From: Pseudomonas sediminis
GTDB lineage: Bacteria; Pseudomonadota; Gammaproteobacteria; Pseudomonadales; Pseudomonadaceae
Direction: 5' to 3'
DNA: 64,000 nucleotides
Assembly: GCF_002741105.1 (NCBI RefSeq)
Contig: NZ_NIQU01000006.1
Span: 124,001 to 188,000, forward strand
The number at the start of each line of letters is the position of its first letter. The first letter of the stretch is position 1. The position numbers and the translations under genes are program-made. The notes under the pieces are model-generated. The model was not told the origin of the DNA. It ran no database searches and saw nothing but the letters and a program-made list of their open reading frames with translations. Of the stretch, positions 30,039 through 41,937 are shown one piece after another.

Positions 30039-30048
30039 TGTAGCCAGA

Positions 30049-30582
30049 TCAACGACCGATCATACGGGCCAACACGTCTTCACCGCCCTGCCGGCGATGG
30101 ACGAAGGCCATCGCCGCATGACCAATCACCATGAACAACAACAGCCAGCCCAGGTTGCCGTGCAGCAAGCTGGCGGGCGCGATCATCCACTCGATCTTGC
30201 CGTCACTGAAGCCCGGCATGATGGTCATACCGAAGGCGACGAACTCCCGGCCCGAGCCGTACTGGCGCAACAGCGCGATAAAGGGGATCACGAACAGCAG
30301 ACCGTACAATGCCAGATGGCCGAAACGTGCCAGCGTGCTGACTGGCGCAGGCCGACGACTGCTGCTGTACAGCGCCCAGAGCAGGCGCAGCACCACCAGC
30401 ACCATGAGCAGCAGTCCCGTCGCCTTGTGCGTGCCCCAGAGGAATTTATCCAGGGCGCTGTCTTCTATCAGGGTGTGCGCCAGCACGGTCAGGAATTGCC
30501 AGCCCAGCACTACCGCCATCCCCCAGTGCAGCCAGCGTGTAACAGCGCCGTAGCGCTGCGCGGAATCATGCAGATTCGACAT
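30049..30582 (-). CDS. Cytochrome b561
   Basis: A 177-residue inner-membrane diheme cytochrome b561 (CybB type) with four hydrophobic segments and histidines placed for heme ligation (TRWLHWGMAV in helix 1, GTHKATGLLL in helix 2, LLHGNLGWLL and GHAAMAFVHR in helices 3-4). Bacterial members oxidise ubiquinol or superoxide. Start 30582 has GAGAGGAAG upstream. The region after its stop holds the sRNA; no separate terminator was seen for the gene itself, so read-through into the sRNA is possible. Confidence 0.92.
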   Translation of the reverse strand: MSNLHDSAQRYGAVTRWLHWGMAVVLGWQFLTVLAHTLIEDSALDKFLWGTHKATGLLLMVLVVLRLLWALYSSSRRPAPVSTLARFGHLALYGLLFVIPFIALLRQYGSGREFVAFGMTIMPGFSDGKIEWMIAPASLLHGNLGWLLLFMVIGHAAMAFVHRRQGGEDVLARMIGR

Positions 30583-30721
30583 GGTGCTTCCTCTCCAATG
30601 TCATGATGAAATCTATGCGGCCTCATGCCGCCACCCGAGCCAAAGACCCGTTCCAGAGCCAATGGTGCCGCGCCAGCAGGCGTCTTGATCAGAAGAGATG
30701 TTAGCAGGGATGTCAGAAAGG

Positions 30722-30763
30722 CATCACCGCAGGCTCCAGACGAGACTGGAGCCTGCGGTGATG
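30722..30763 (-). terminator. Terminator of the opgGH operon
   Basis: A perfect 18-bp stem (30722-30739 with 30746-30763) around a 6-base loop, one base after the opgH stop, followed on the minus strand by CCTTTCT. Confidence 0.85.
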
Positions 30764-30764
30764 A

Positions 30765-33305
30765 TCAGGCGTCGCGCAACGCCTCGCGCCAGGCGTGATA
30801 TTGCGGTTCCTGCCAGATGCGCGCATGCAGGCGCGCCATGCCGTCAGGATCGTTGAGCAGACGCCAGCGGGTTGCCTCGACCTTGCCCTCAGGCCCGGCG
30901 CTGAGAATTTCCTCGATACGCGCTTCGCGCAGCGCTTCGGCGGCAGGCACCACCTTGGCATGGCGGGCGCGGGCCATGGCGCAGACCAGGGCGTTGTACA
31001 GCGGATCGACCACGGCACGCAGGAAGCCCTTGCGCAGCGCACGCGAACTGTTCAGTTGCTCGTACTCGGAGGTGTTGCTCAGCTCCACTGGCACCTTGTG
31101 CTCCTCCGGTATCAGAAACAGCTTGCTGCGCCGCGCTGCCAGTCCTGGCGCAGTACGACTGGTCAGCACCGACACCACAGGCGACAGCACCAGCGACACC
31201 ACGATAGGCGCCAGCCACCAGAGGAAGTCCGGGTTGAGCCAGGCCACCAGTGCCGTCCAGCTGATACCGATCAGCACCTGGGTACCGTGACGACGGAACG
31301 CTTCGCTCCAGGGGGTCGAGTCGTCCACACGCTGCGGCGAGTTCCACTGCACCGACCAACCGAGAAAAGCAGCGGTGACGAACAGGCTGTGGAACAGCAT
31401 GCGCACAGGTGCGAGCAGCACCGAGCAGGAGGCCTCCAGGAGCATCGACAGCAGCACCCGCGTACGACCACCGTAGGCTTCCGCGCCCTTGATCCAGATC
31501 AGCAGCACACTGAGCAGCTTGGGCAGGAAAAGCAGCGTCATGGTCGCCGAGAACAGCGCCACGGCCTCTTCGGGTTGCCAGCGCGGCCACAACGGGTAGA
31601 GCTGGTTGGGCTGCAGGAAGTACTCCGGCACCATCAGCGTATGGATCGCCAGCAGACAGGTCGACAGCACCAGGAACAACAGCCACAGCGGCGCCGACAA
31701 GTAGGACATGACGCCGGTGAGGAACACCACGCGATGCACGGCGTGCATGCCACGCACCAGGAACAGCCGGAAGTTCATCAGGTTGCCGTGGCACCAGCGG
31801 CGATCGCGCTTGAGCTCGTCGAGCAGGTTCGGTGGCAGCTCTTCATAACTGCCCGGCAGGTCGTAGGCGATCCATACCCCCCAACCGGCACGGCGCATCA
31901 ACGCGGCTTCGACGAAGTCGTGAGAGAGAATCGCGCCAGCGAAAGAACCAGTGCCCGGCAAGGGCGCCAAAGCGCAGTGCTCGATGAAGGGTTTGACCCG
32001 AATGATCGCGTTGTGGCCCCAGTAGTGCGATTCACCCAGCTGCCAGAAGTTGAGCCCTGCGGTGAACAGCGGCCCGTAGACGCTGGTGGCGAACTGCTGC
32101 AGGCGCGCATACAGGGTGTCCATGCCCGATGCCTTGGGTGCGGTCTGGATGATGCCCGCTCCGGGGTTGGCCTCCATCAGGCGCACCAGGCGGGTCAGGC
32201 AATCGCCGCTCATCACGCTGTCGGCATCGAGCACTACCATGTAGCGGTAGTTGCTGCCCCAGCGCCGGCAGAAGTCGTCGATGTTGCCGCTCTTGCGCTT
32301 CACCCGACGCCGACGGCGGCGGTAGAAGATATGGCCGAAGCCTTCCACTTCACGGCACAACTCCATCCAGGCCTGTTGTTCGGCCACGCAGATATCCGGG
32401 TCGTTGCTGTCGCTGAGAACGAAGAAGTCGAAATGATCGAGTTGCCCGGTAGCCTTGAGCGATTCGAACGTCGCGCGCAGGCCGGCGAACACGCGCGGCA
32501 CGTGTTCGTTGGCAATCGGCATCACCAGCGCGGTACGCGCCCGTGGCGAGATCGGCTCATCACCGCAGCTGCTCGCGGAGATGCTATAGCGATCACGCCC
32601 CTTGAGCAGTTGGAGGAAGCCCATCAGCGCGGTCCAGAACCCCATCGACACCCAGCAGAACAGCAGGGCGAACAGTGCCAGGATACTGGTCTGCACCACA
32701 TAGGGCAGGATCTGCCGCGCTGACTCGCGCAGCGGCTGGTCGAACACCAGGCCAAGATCGACCAGCGACCAGCCCTGATAAGGCAGCACCGACTTCATGT
32801 ACCAGGTGGCGACCACCGTCTGCGTGATCATCAGCACCAGCAGCGCGGTTCGGCGCACCGCCGCAACATGCCGCCAACGTTCTTCGGCGAAGTCTTCGCT
32901 CTCACGCGTACGCGGCCGCGGCGCAGGTTTCTCGCCTCTAAGACGGCGCCAGCCACGATCCAGGATATTGGTCTGCCACGGCTCCGGCACCATACGCGTG
33001 CGCGTGATCGGTGGCGTCGAGTCGATGGTCGGACGCCCCTGGTGATCCTGCACGATGCGGCAGCCACGCTCGAGCGCATCCGGCCAGCCCAATGCCAGGC
33101 GGGCTGGCACCGAGTCGAGCATCTCGCGGGTTTCCTCCTGGGGCTCGGTCGCTAGCTGATCGTCCTCGTGCAGGGCGCGATGCAGTGTCGCAAGATCGCC
33201 GCCCTCCTCTTCGACGCGATCAGCCAAGGCCTGCTGCCGCTCATGATCGAGCGGCAGTTCTCCCAGATACTCCTGGATTTGCGTAGGGTCTAGAGTGTTA
33301 TTCAT
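30765..33305 (-). CDS. opgH: Glucans biosynthesis glucosyltransferase H
   Basis: An 846-residue inner-membrane glucosyltransferase that makes the beta-1,2-glucan backbone of osmoregulated periplasmic glucans from UDP-glucose. The long cytoplasmic N-terminus leads to two membrane segments (about 140-230), a GT2 catalytic domain (SDSNDPD, VVLDADSVMSGD, and RDRRWCHGN as the R..RW motif), then further membrane segments (about 510-680) and a cytoplasmic tail. Its ATG overlaps the end of opgG by 8 bases, as expected for this operon. Length matches the family. Confidence 0.96.
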   Translation of the reverse strand: MNNTLDPTQIQEYLGELPLDHERQQALADRVEEEGGDLATLHRALHEDDQLATEPQEETREMLDSVPARLALGWPDALERGCRIVQDHQGRPTIDSTPPITRTRMVPEPWQTNILDRGWRRLRGEKPAPRPRTRESEDFAEERWRHVAAVRRTALLVLMITQTVVATWYMKSVLPYQGWSLVDLGLVFDQPLRESARQILPYVVQTSILALFALLFCWVSMGFWTALMGFLQLLKGRDRYSISASSCGDEPISPRARTALVMPIANEHVPRVFAGLRATFESLKATGQLDHFDFFVLSDSNDPDICVAEQQAWMELCREVEGFGHIFYRRRRRRVKRKSGNIDDFCRRWGSNYRYMVVLDADSVMSGDCLTRLVRLMEANPGAGIIQTAPKASGMDTLYARLQQFATSVYGPLFTAGLNFWQLGESHYWGHNAIIRVKPFIEHCALAPLPGTGSFAGAILSHDFVEAALMRRAGWGVWIAYDLPGSYEELPPNLLDELKRDRRWCHGNLMNFRLFLVRGMHAVHRVVFLTGVMSYLSAPLWLLFLVLSTCLLAIHTLMVPEYFLQPNQLYPLWPRWQPEEAVALFSATMTLLFLPKLLSVLLIWIKGAEAYGGRTRVLLSMLLEASCSVLLAPVRMLFHSLFVTAAFLGWSVQWNSPQRVDDSTPWSEAFRRHGTQVLIGISWTALVAWLNPDFLWWLAPIVVSLVLSPVVSVLTSRTAPGLAARRSKLFLIPEEHKVPVELSNTSEYEQLNSSRALRKGFLRAVVDPLYNALVCAMARARHAKVVPAAEALREARIEEILSAGPEGKVEATRWRLLNDPDGMARLHARIWQEPQYHAWREALRDA

Positions 33306-34857
33306 GGGAAGGCAGCTGATAGCTCCAGGTTTCCGACAAGGGCTTGCCGTCCTCGACCAGGGCAGCGCGCATCTCCACCGGCTGCGCCGGGTTCTTGACC
33401 TTGATCCGCAGGGTCAAACGCCAGCCCTTGCTGACCGGGTTGTAACGCAGGCTGTCTTCCAGCAGTTCGGCGTTGCCATCGACACTGACCTGCACACTCG
33501 GCGCCGCATCAGGCGAACGCTTGGCCAATTCCTCACCAACGAAATCAACCACCAGCGCGGTACTGCCATCGGCCTGACGAATCAGGTTGGCCTGCTTGAT
33601 ATCACCCTCCGACAGCCGGGTCTGGCTGACCATGGCCAGTTGTGGATCGTGCAGTTTGGCGTCGTCACGGCTGAAGTGTAGGCGATAGGCCACATCCAGC
33701 GACTCGCCCGGTGCCGGCAGCTTCTCGGGGCGCCAAAGGGCGACGATGTTGTCGTTGGTTTCATCCGGCGTGGGGATCTCCACCAGCTCGACATGACCCG
33801 TGCCCCAGTCACCGACGGTTTCCACCCAGCCGCTCGGGCGCAGCTCGTAGCGGTCGTCGAGATCCTGATACTGGTTGAAGTCGCGACCACGCTGCATCAG
33901 GCCGAAGCCACGTGGGTTGTCGATACGATAGCTGCTGACGTTGAGACGCTGCGGGTTGTTCAGCGGACGCCAGATCCACTCGCCATTGCCGGCATGGATG
34001 GCCAGACCATCGGAGTCATGCAGTTGCGGGCGGTAATTCGGGCGCGGCCAGGGCTGGTTGGCACCGAACAGGTACATGCTGGTCAGCGGCGCGATGCCGA
34101 GCTTTTCGACGTTCTCACGCAGGTAGACCTTCGATTGCACCTCGAGCACGCTCTCGCGCCCCGGTTTGATTTCCATGCGGTAAGCGCCGGTGGCGCGCGG
34201 CGAGTCGAGCAGTGCGTAGATCACCAGGCTGCGGCGATCGTGCTGCGGCTTCTCAATCCAGAACTCGCTGAAACGCGGGAACTCTTCGCCCGATGGCAGC
34301 GCGGTGTCGATAGCCAGACCGCGCGCGGAAAGACCGAACACCTGCCCTTTGCCGACGATGCGGAAGTAGCTGGCGCCCAGCACGCTCATCACCTCATCGT
34401 GCCGACCGTTGGTGTTGATCTCGTTGATCACCTTGAAGCCGGCAAAACCGAGATCCTTGAGGTCATCCGGGTTCAGATTGAGATCGCCGAAGTCGAACAT
34501 CGACGGGTCGTACTTGATTTCCTGGGTGCCTTCGGCGGTCACTTCGTTGATCTTCACCGGCACATCGAAGTGCATGCCCTGGTGGAAGAAGTACAGCCGG
34601 AACGGCGTCTTGCCATCAGCCCAATGTGCTTTTTCCTCAAGGAAGCGCACCTTCTGATAGCCAGCGAACGGCAATTCGCGCAGCGCAGCCGGCAGATTGC
34701 TTTGCGGCGCATTGTAGCGTTCGGCAGCAAGCGCCTTGGCCTTTACCGCCACATCATCCAGATCGAAGGCCCAGCCCTGGGCAGCGAACAGCAGGGGGAG
34801 CACACAAAGGGCCAGCTTGCCGGCCTTGCCCATACGGGCTCCAGAACAACGACTCAT
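33298..34857 (-). CDS. opgG: Glucans biosynthesis protein G (periplasmic)
   Basis: A 519-residue periplasmic protein needed for osmoregulated periplasmic glucan synthesis, probably acting on branching or backbone release. The N-terminus MSRCSGARMGKAGKLALC is a signal peptide cleaved near AAQGWA, then FDLDDVAVKAKALAAERY opens the mature OpgG domain, a beta-sandwich of carbohydrate-binding type followed by an Ig-like domain. Start 34857 follows GGAGG at 10 bases; an internal ATG at 34833 would also leave a signal peptide. It is first in opgGH. The 235 bases upstream hold its promoter (TATACT near 35068-35063, minus strand), implying a leader of about 200 bases. Confidence 0.95.
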   Translation of the reverse strand: MSRCSGARMGKAGKLALCVLPLLFAAQGWAFDLDDVAVKAKALAAERYNAPQSNLPAALRELPFAGYQKVRFLEEKAHWADGKTPFRLYFFHQGMHFDVPVKINEVTAEGTQEIKYDPSMFDFGDLNLNPDDLKDLGFAGFKVINEINTNGRHDEVMSVLGASYFRIVGKGQVFGLSARGLAIDTALPSGEEFPRFSEFWIEKPQHDRRSLVIYALLDSPRATGAYRMEIKPGRESVLEVQSKVYLRENVEKLGIAPLTSMYLFGANQPWPRPNYRPQLHDSDGLAIHAGNGEWIWRPLNNPQRLNVSSYRIDNPRGFGLMQRGRDFNQYQDLDDRYELRPSGWVETVGDWGTGHVELVEIPTPDETNDNIVALWRPEKLPAPGESLDVAYRLHFSRDDAKLHDPQLAMVSQTRLSEGDIKQANLIRQADGSTALVVDFVGEELAKRSPDAAPSVQVSVDGNAELLEDSLRYNPVSKGWRLTLRIKVKNPAQPVEMRAALVEDGKPLSETWSYQLPSHE

Positions 34858-35083
34858 CGACACACAGCCTCCAGGGCAACACGTACTGACAAGCAGCGGC
34901 AAGCCCGGGGGCGGCCGCTGCAGAGAGTTAAAAACGGGCGAATGGTACAAATACAGCGCGAGCACAATGCAGACAGCCAACCGAACGGTGACGTCTCCGC
35001 ATGCGCGGATTCTTTCTGCGCATTATTACCAGATCGTGAAGTCCGGCACAGGTGCTCGAGCGAGTATATTTTCGCCTCCTAGG

Positions 35084-35105
35084 GCCACACCCTCATTGGC
35101 GTGGC
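35084..35105 (-). terminator. Hairpin over the bglX stop codon
   Basis: GCCACGCC pairs with GGTGTGGC (one G-U pair) around a 6-base loop on the minus strand, spanning the stop. No T-run follows; it may only partly stop reading into opgGH. Confidence 0.35.
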
Positions 35106-37387
35106 AACAATTCGAAACGCGCCTCCTGCACGCTCTCCGAATCCAGCCCTAGCTGGACACGGAAGGCACCTGGCTCGCTGACATGCTGCAGGCTGGCGTT
35201 GTAGAAACGCAGCATGGCTTCGTCGATCTCGAAACTCAGCTCGCGTGCCTCGCCTGCCCCAAGCTTGACCCTGCGAAAATCCTTGAGTTCCTTCACCGGA
35301 CGGATCACCGAAGCGGCCTCGTCGTGCAGATACAGCTGCACGACAGTGGAGCCAGCCCTTGGCCCGGCGTTCTTAAGCGTGACGCTGACGCGAATCTTCT
35401 CGCCCGGCGCCATGCGCTCGGCAGACAGCTTCGGCGCCGACAGCTGGAAATCGCTGTAGCTCAAACCATAGCCGAACGGATACAGCGGACCGTTGGGCTC
35501 TTCGAAATACTGCGAGGTGTAGTTGCCAGGCGTGCCGGGCGTGTATGGGCGGCCCAGGCGAAGATGATTGTAGTAGGTAGGAATCTGCCCGACCGAACGC
35601 GGAAAGGTGATCGGTAGTTTGCCGGCGGGGTTGTGCTCACCGAACAGCACGTCGGCGATGGCGTTGCCACCCTCTATACCGCTGTACCAGGTCTCCAGCA
35701 TCGCATCGGCGTTTTCCTTCTCCCAACCCAGCGCCAGCGGTCGACCGTTCATCAGCACCAGCACCAGCGGTTTGCCGGTGGCCTTGAGCGCGCGCAACAG
35801 CGCCTGCTGGCTGTCCGGCAGGTCCAACCGGGTGCGACTGGACGACTCGTGGGACATACCGCGCGCTTCGCCCACTGCAGCAACGATGACGTCGGCCTGG
35901 GCTGCCACACGCACCGCCTCCTCCAGCATCGCCTGCGGGGTGCGCTTGTCCAGCACGACTTCCGGGCGATCCCAGTTGAGCTGATTGAGGTAATTGATCA
36001 CATGGGTATCGTCGGTGACGTTGGCGCCAACGGCGTAGAGCAGCTTGCCCTGCCCGTTGAGCGCCGCTTCCATGCCCTTGCGCAGGGTCACCGCCTGCTC
36101 GGCCACGCCCACCGCTGACCAGCTGCCGAGCATGTCCACCGGCGAATCGGCCAGCGGGCCGATCAACGCGACGGTGGTCTTCTTGCTCAGGGGCAGCGTG
36201 TCGCCATGGTTTTCCAGCAGCACCAGAGAATCGCGCGCCATGGCCCGCGCTTCGGCGCGGTGCAGGCGGCTTTCGGCATTGACATCTGCCGGGTCGTCCT
36301 CGGCGCGGCCGATACGGCGGAACGGATCGTGGAACAGGCCGAGGTCGTATTTGGTGTTCAGCACATGGGTGACGGCCTCATCCAGCACGCCCTGTGGTAC
36401 CGCGCCGCTGCGCACCAGCGCCGGCAGCTCCTGATCGTAGAGCGTGTCGGCCATGCTCATGCCGACACCTGCCGTTACGGCCAGTCGTGCAGCCTCGCGG
36501 CCATCGGCTGCCACACCATGGCGCAGCAGTTCGGTGATCGCGCCATGATCGCTAAGCGCCACACCCTTGAAGCCCCAGTCGCGGCGCAGCAAATCACGCA
36601 GCAGCCAGGTATTGGCCGAAGCAGGGACACCATTGATGGCGTTCAGCGCCACCATCACCCCACCAGCGCCGGCATCGATGGCGGCGCGATAAGGCGGCAG
36701 GTAGTCCTGGTACATGCGCATCGGGCTCATGTCGACCACGTTGTAGTCGCGCCCGCCCTCCACCGCGCCATACAGGGCGAAGTGCTTGACGCTGGCCATG
36801 ATCCGCTGCGGATCGCTGGGGTCCTTGCCCTGAAAGCCATGCACCATGGCCGTGGCGATACGAGAAACCAGGTAGGGGTCTTCGCCGAAACCCTCGGAAG
36901 TGCGTCCCCAGCGTGGATCGCGGGAGATGTCGACGGTCGGCGCAAAGGTCATGTCCAGGCCATCGGCACTGGCTTCGAAAGCCGCGATCCGGGCGCTGTT
37001 CTCGATGGCTGGAATGTCCCAGCTGGACGCCAGGCCCAGGCCGATGGGAAAGGTAGTGCGATGACCATGGATGATGTCGTAAGCGAAGAACACCGGGATG
37101 CCCAGCCGGCTACGCAGGGCAGCTTCCTGCATCGGGCGATTCTCCGGTCGCACCACCGAGTTGAAGGTGGCGCCGATGCGACCCGCCGCCATCTCCTCGC
37201 GGATGCGTTCACGCGGCATGTCACCGCCGATGCTGATCAGGCGCAGTTGGCCGACCTTTTCCTCAAGGGTCATGCGACCTACCAGGTCGGCGATGAAGGC
37301 CGATTTGTCATCGATCGAAGGCGCAGCAACCAGCAGGCTGGGGGTAATCAAGGCAGAGGCAAGAGCGAACTGACGCAGGTATTTCAT
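35093..37387 (-). CDS. bglX: Periplasmic beta-glucosidase, GH3 family (BglX-like)
   Basis: A 764-residue glycoside hydrolase family 3 protein with a signal peptide (MKYLRQFALASALITPSLLV, cleaved near AAPS). The TIM-barrel domain (about 30-380) has KHFALYGAVEGGRDYN and nucleophile Asp280 in ALSDHGA. An alpha/beta domain (about 400-620) and a C-terminal fibronectin-III-like domain follow. It hydrolyses beta-glucosides in the periplasm. Start 37387 is chosen for the signal peptide; an ATG at 37414 is an alternative. It lies directly upstream of opgGH in the same direction, so trimming of periplasmic glucans is a reasonable inference. Confidence 0.92.
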   Translation of the reverse strand: MKYLRQFALASALITPSLLVAAPSIDDKSAFIADLVGRMTLEEKVGQLRLISIGGDMPRERIREEMAAGRIGATFNSVVRPENRPMQEAALRSRLGIPVFFAYDIIHGHRTTFPIGLGLASSWDIPAIENSARIAAFEASADGLDMTFAPTVDISRDPRWGRTSEGFGEDPYLVSRIATAMVHGFQGKDPSDPQRIMASVKHFALYGAVEGGRDYNVVDMSPMRMYQDYLPPYRAAIDAGAGGVMVALNAINGVPASANTWLLRDLLRRDWGFKGVALSDHGAITELLRHGVAADGREAARLAVTAGVGMSMADTLYDQELPALVRSGAVPQGVLDEAVTHVLNTKYDLGLFHDPFRRIGRAEDDPADVNAESRLHRAEARAMARDSLVLLENHGDTLPLSKKTTVALIGPLADSPVDMLGSWSAVGVAEQAVTLRKGMEAALNGQGKLLYAVGANVTDDTHVINYLNQLNWDRPEVVLDKRTPQAMLEEAVRVAAQADVIVAAVGEARGMSHESSSRTRLDLPDSQQALLRALKATGKPLVLVLMNGRPLALGWEKENADAMLETWYSGIEGGNAIADVLFGEHNPAGKLPITFPRSVGQIPTYYNHLRLGRPYTPGTPGNYTSQYFEEPNGPLYPFGYGLSYSDFQLSAPKLSAERMAPGEKIRVSVTLKNAGPRAGSTVVQLYLHDEAASVIRPVKELKDFRRVKLGAGEARELSFEIDEAMLRFYNASLQHVSEPGAFRVQLGLDSESVQEARFELLPRQ

Positions 37388-37603
37388 CGGGAACGGCACC
37401 GGGATGCGAATCATTGTTTGAATGGCCACCACGATACTCCGAGTCCTCGTGCCGCGCCGCGAGTTGGCGCAAAAAAACTTAAGCACCATTGAAAGGCGCT
37501 CCAGAAATTACGACCCCAGAATTTCACAAACTTGCGCATTTTTTTCTTCGCCTCTGGTTTTGCCTGCCGGCAGGCGTAGCATGGCTGCATTCGGGAGAAG
37601 GTG
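37388..37603. promoter_or_regulatory. Divergent promoter region of bglX and AraC-family gene
   Basis: A 216-base region between divergent genes, with A- and T-runs and a perfect 14-bp palindrome GCCTGCCGGCAGGC (37562-37575) 28 bases before the AraC start. The palindrome could be an autoregulatory operator; no -10/-35 pair is clear. Confidence 0.4.
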
Positions 37604-38476
37604 ATGGCGCAATTCGAACATCTGCAGGTATTCCAGAGCATGAGCCGCTCGCCCAACGCTCGGCTACACGCGATGGCCGAGCTGGGCAACGGTATGGCCG
37701 TGGCCCGCTGGAGCAACGCTCATGATGCGCGTGACTACCTTGCCCCCAGTCATCACACGCTGTCGTGCTACCTCAGCGGCGGCACTGGCACCTTTCGCCG
37801 CGAGCAGCCCGGCAACAAGGGTGCGCCAGACAAACTGTGCATTCTGCCGGCCGAACACCAGTCGGCCTGGATCATCAATGGCGAGATTCAGCTTGCCCAC
37901 CTCTATATAGAGCAGGAGCAGTTCGCCCTTGGCGCGGTCGCCCTGCTCGATCGCGAGCCGCGCAGCCTGCAACTTGAAGAAGCGACCTTCCTCGAAGACG
38001 CCGAACAGTCCGCGCGCTTTCGCCAGCTGTGCACCCTCGACTGGCAGGAGCCGGGCGAACGCCTGCTGGCCAGCAGCCTGGCGCACCAACTACTCGACCA
38101 CGCCCTGCTCAACCAGGTTGGCCTGCGCCAGGGCCTGCGCCTAAAGGGTGGCCTGGCACCGCTGCAACGCCGACGTGTGCGCGAGTTCATCGAGCAGCAC
38201 CTGGATACGCCGCTGCCGCTGAGCCAACTGGCCGCACTCTGCGTGCTGTCGGAATACCACTTCGCGCGCATGTTCCAAAGCAGCTTCGGCCTGCCACCTC
38301 ATCGTTACGTGCTGGCTCGGCGTCTGGCGCGCGCCTGCCAGATGCTACGTCAGCCAGCCCCTGCTCTGAGCGAGGTGGCATTGGCCTGCGGCTTCGCCAG
38401 CGCCAGCCACTTCAGCAACCGTTTTCGCCAGGCATTGGGTGCAACGCCCAGACAGTACCGCGCTGCGTTCGTGTAG
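37604..38476 (+). CDS. AraC family transcriptional regulator
   Basis: A 290-residue regulator whose first half is an unassigned sensor region (with SHHTLSCYLSGGTGTFRRE, a cupin-like strand pattern) and whose last 100 residues form an AraC double helix-turn-helix (LSQLAALCVLSEYHFARMFQ; LACGFASASHFSNRFRQALG). ATG 37604 follows GGGAGAAGG; an adjacent GTG is less likely. It is divergent from bglX and a good candidate to control it, perhaps in response to a glucoside, by analogy with other AraC-glycosidase pairs. Confidence 0.88.
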   Translation: MAQFEHLQVFQSMSRSPNARLHAMAELGNGMAVARWSNAHDARDYLAPSHHTLSCYLSGGTGTFRREQPGNKGAPDKLCILPAEHQSAWIINGEIQLAHLYIEQEQFALGAVALLDREPRSLQLEEATFLEDAEQSARFRQLCTLDWQEPGERLLASSLAHQLLDHALLNQVGLRQGLRLKGGLAPLQRRRVREFIEQHLDTPLPLSQLAALCVLSEYHFARMFQSSFGLPPHRYVLARRLARACQMLRQPAPALSEVALACGFASASHFSNRFRQALGATPRQYRAAFV

Positions 38477-38621
38477 GGCGGAAGAAAGCCGCCACCCGCC
38501 CTGCCGTCGGCAATCTCTGCACCACGCCTGCTAATCGTCACGCGGCTATGCGAAAATCTGCGGCTTTGCATTGCCACGGCCCAGTCATGCGCCCATTCCC
38601 TTTAGCCACGAGGCTTCGCTG

Positions 38622-41252
<2,631 letters not shown>

Positions 41253-41267
41253 CACCTCGCCTCAACG

Positions 41268-41295
41268 ATCCGCCATCACGCCAGTAATGGCGGAT
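41268..41295. terminator. Convergent terminator hairpin between SNF2 gene and psiE
   Basis: ATCCGCCAT (41268-41276) pairs perfectly with ATGGCGGAT (41287-41295) around a 10-base loop. No strong T-run on either side. Confidence 0.5.
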
Positions 41296-41319
41296 GAAAC
41301 GAGTGTCATCCACCTCAAA

Positions 41320-41814
41320 TCAATCAGACGTATCGTCGCGCTCGGACTCGGCATCCGCACGGTTACGCGCCTTGTTGCGGGGGTGCGGGCCGGCCACGGC
41401 CGGAAAGCGTGACGAGGCGTAACGCACCACCAGGATCGCCAGCGCCAGCAGCAGGATCGCCCCCGACACCATCACCACACCCCAGCTCGGCTTGTGGGTG
41501 TGGGAAATGTCGGAAATCAGCAAACGGGTCAATGCGGTGATCGCCACATAGATCATGAAGCGAATCGGCATGTGGTTGGTCTTGAAATAGATCCCCACCA
41601 TCGCTGCCAATTCCAGGTAGATGAACAGCAGCAGGATGTCATCGACCGTGATGTGTCCCTTCTCCAGCATGCCGATAAAGGTCATCACCCCCGCCCAGGC
41701 CGTGATCGCACCAATGGCGAACAGCGCCAGGTAATGGAAGGCCTCCATCAGCAGATTACCCAAGGATTCCGCCAGGCCATGCATGCCCGTTCGCAGACGT
41801 TCCGCCCAATTCAT
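41320..41814 (-). CDS. psiE: Phosphate-starvation-inducible PsiE family protein
   Basis: A 164-residue inner-membrane protein with four hydrophobic segments (FHYLALFAIGAITAWAGVMT, ILLLFIYLELAAMVGIY, FMIYVAITALTRLLI, VMVSGAILLLALAILVVRYA) and a charged C-terminal tail, the PsiE layout. The biochemical role is not known; E. coli psiE is induced by phosphate starvation. Start 41814 (MNWAERLRTG) has GGGGAG upstream. The leader holds a perfect 8-bp hairpin (41847-41867, loop GACAT). A true Pho box could not be made out. Confidence 0.85.
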   Translation of the reverse strand: MNWAERLRTGMHGLAESLGNLLMEAFHYLALFAIGAITAWAGVMTFIGMLEKGHITVDDILLLFIYLELAAMVGIYFKTNHMPIRFMIYVAITALTRLLISDISHTHKPSWGVVMVSGAILLLALAILVVRYASSRFPAVAGPHPRNKARNRADAESERDDTSD

Positions 41815-41846
41815 CGTGTCACTTCTCCCCAAACCAACATCACCCC

Positions 41847-41867
41847 GTGCATCCGACATGGATGCAC
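41847..41867 (-). promoter_or_regulatory. Hairpin upstream of psiE
   Basis: GTGCATCC and GGATGCAC pair around GACAT, about 33 bases before the psiE start. Possible operator or leader hairpin. Confidence 0.35.
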
Positions 41868-41937
41868 ACCGACGAGCATGCAGGAAAAACACCAACTTGA
41901 GGATGATGCGGGGATGTGACGGAAAGACACAGGCCGC

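Noticed and set aside
30795..32723. 642-codon frame antisense to opgH
   Set aside because: opgH is certain from its motifs; the antisense translation is low-complexity (His, Arg, Gln-rich).
41815..41937. Pho box upstream of psiE
   Set aside because: CTGTGTC and CCGTCAC are present but with 3-base rather than 4-base spacing and poor match; not enough to call PhoB control.
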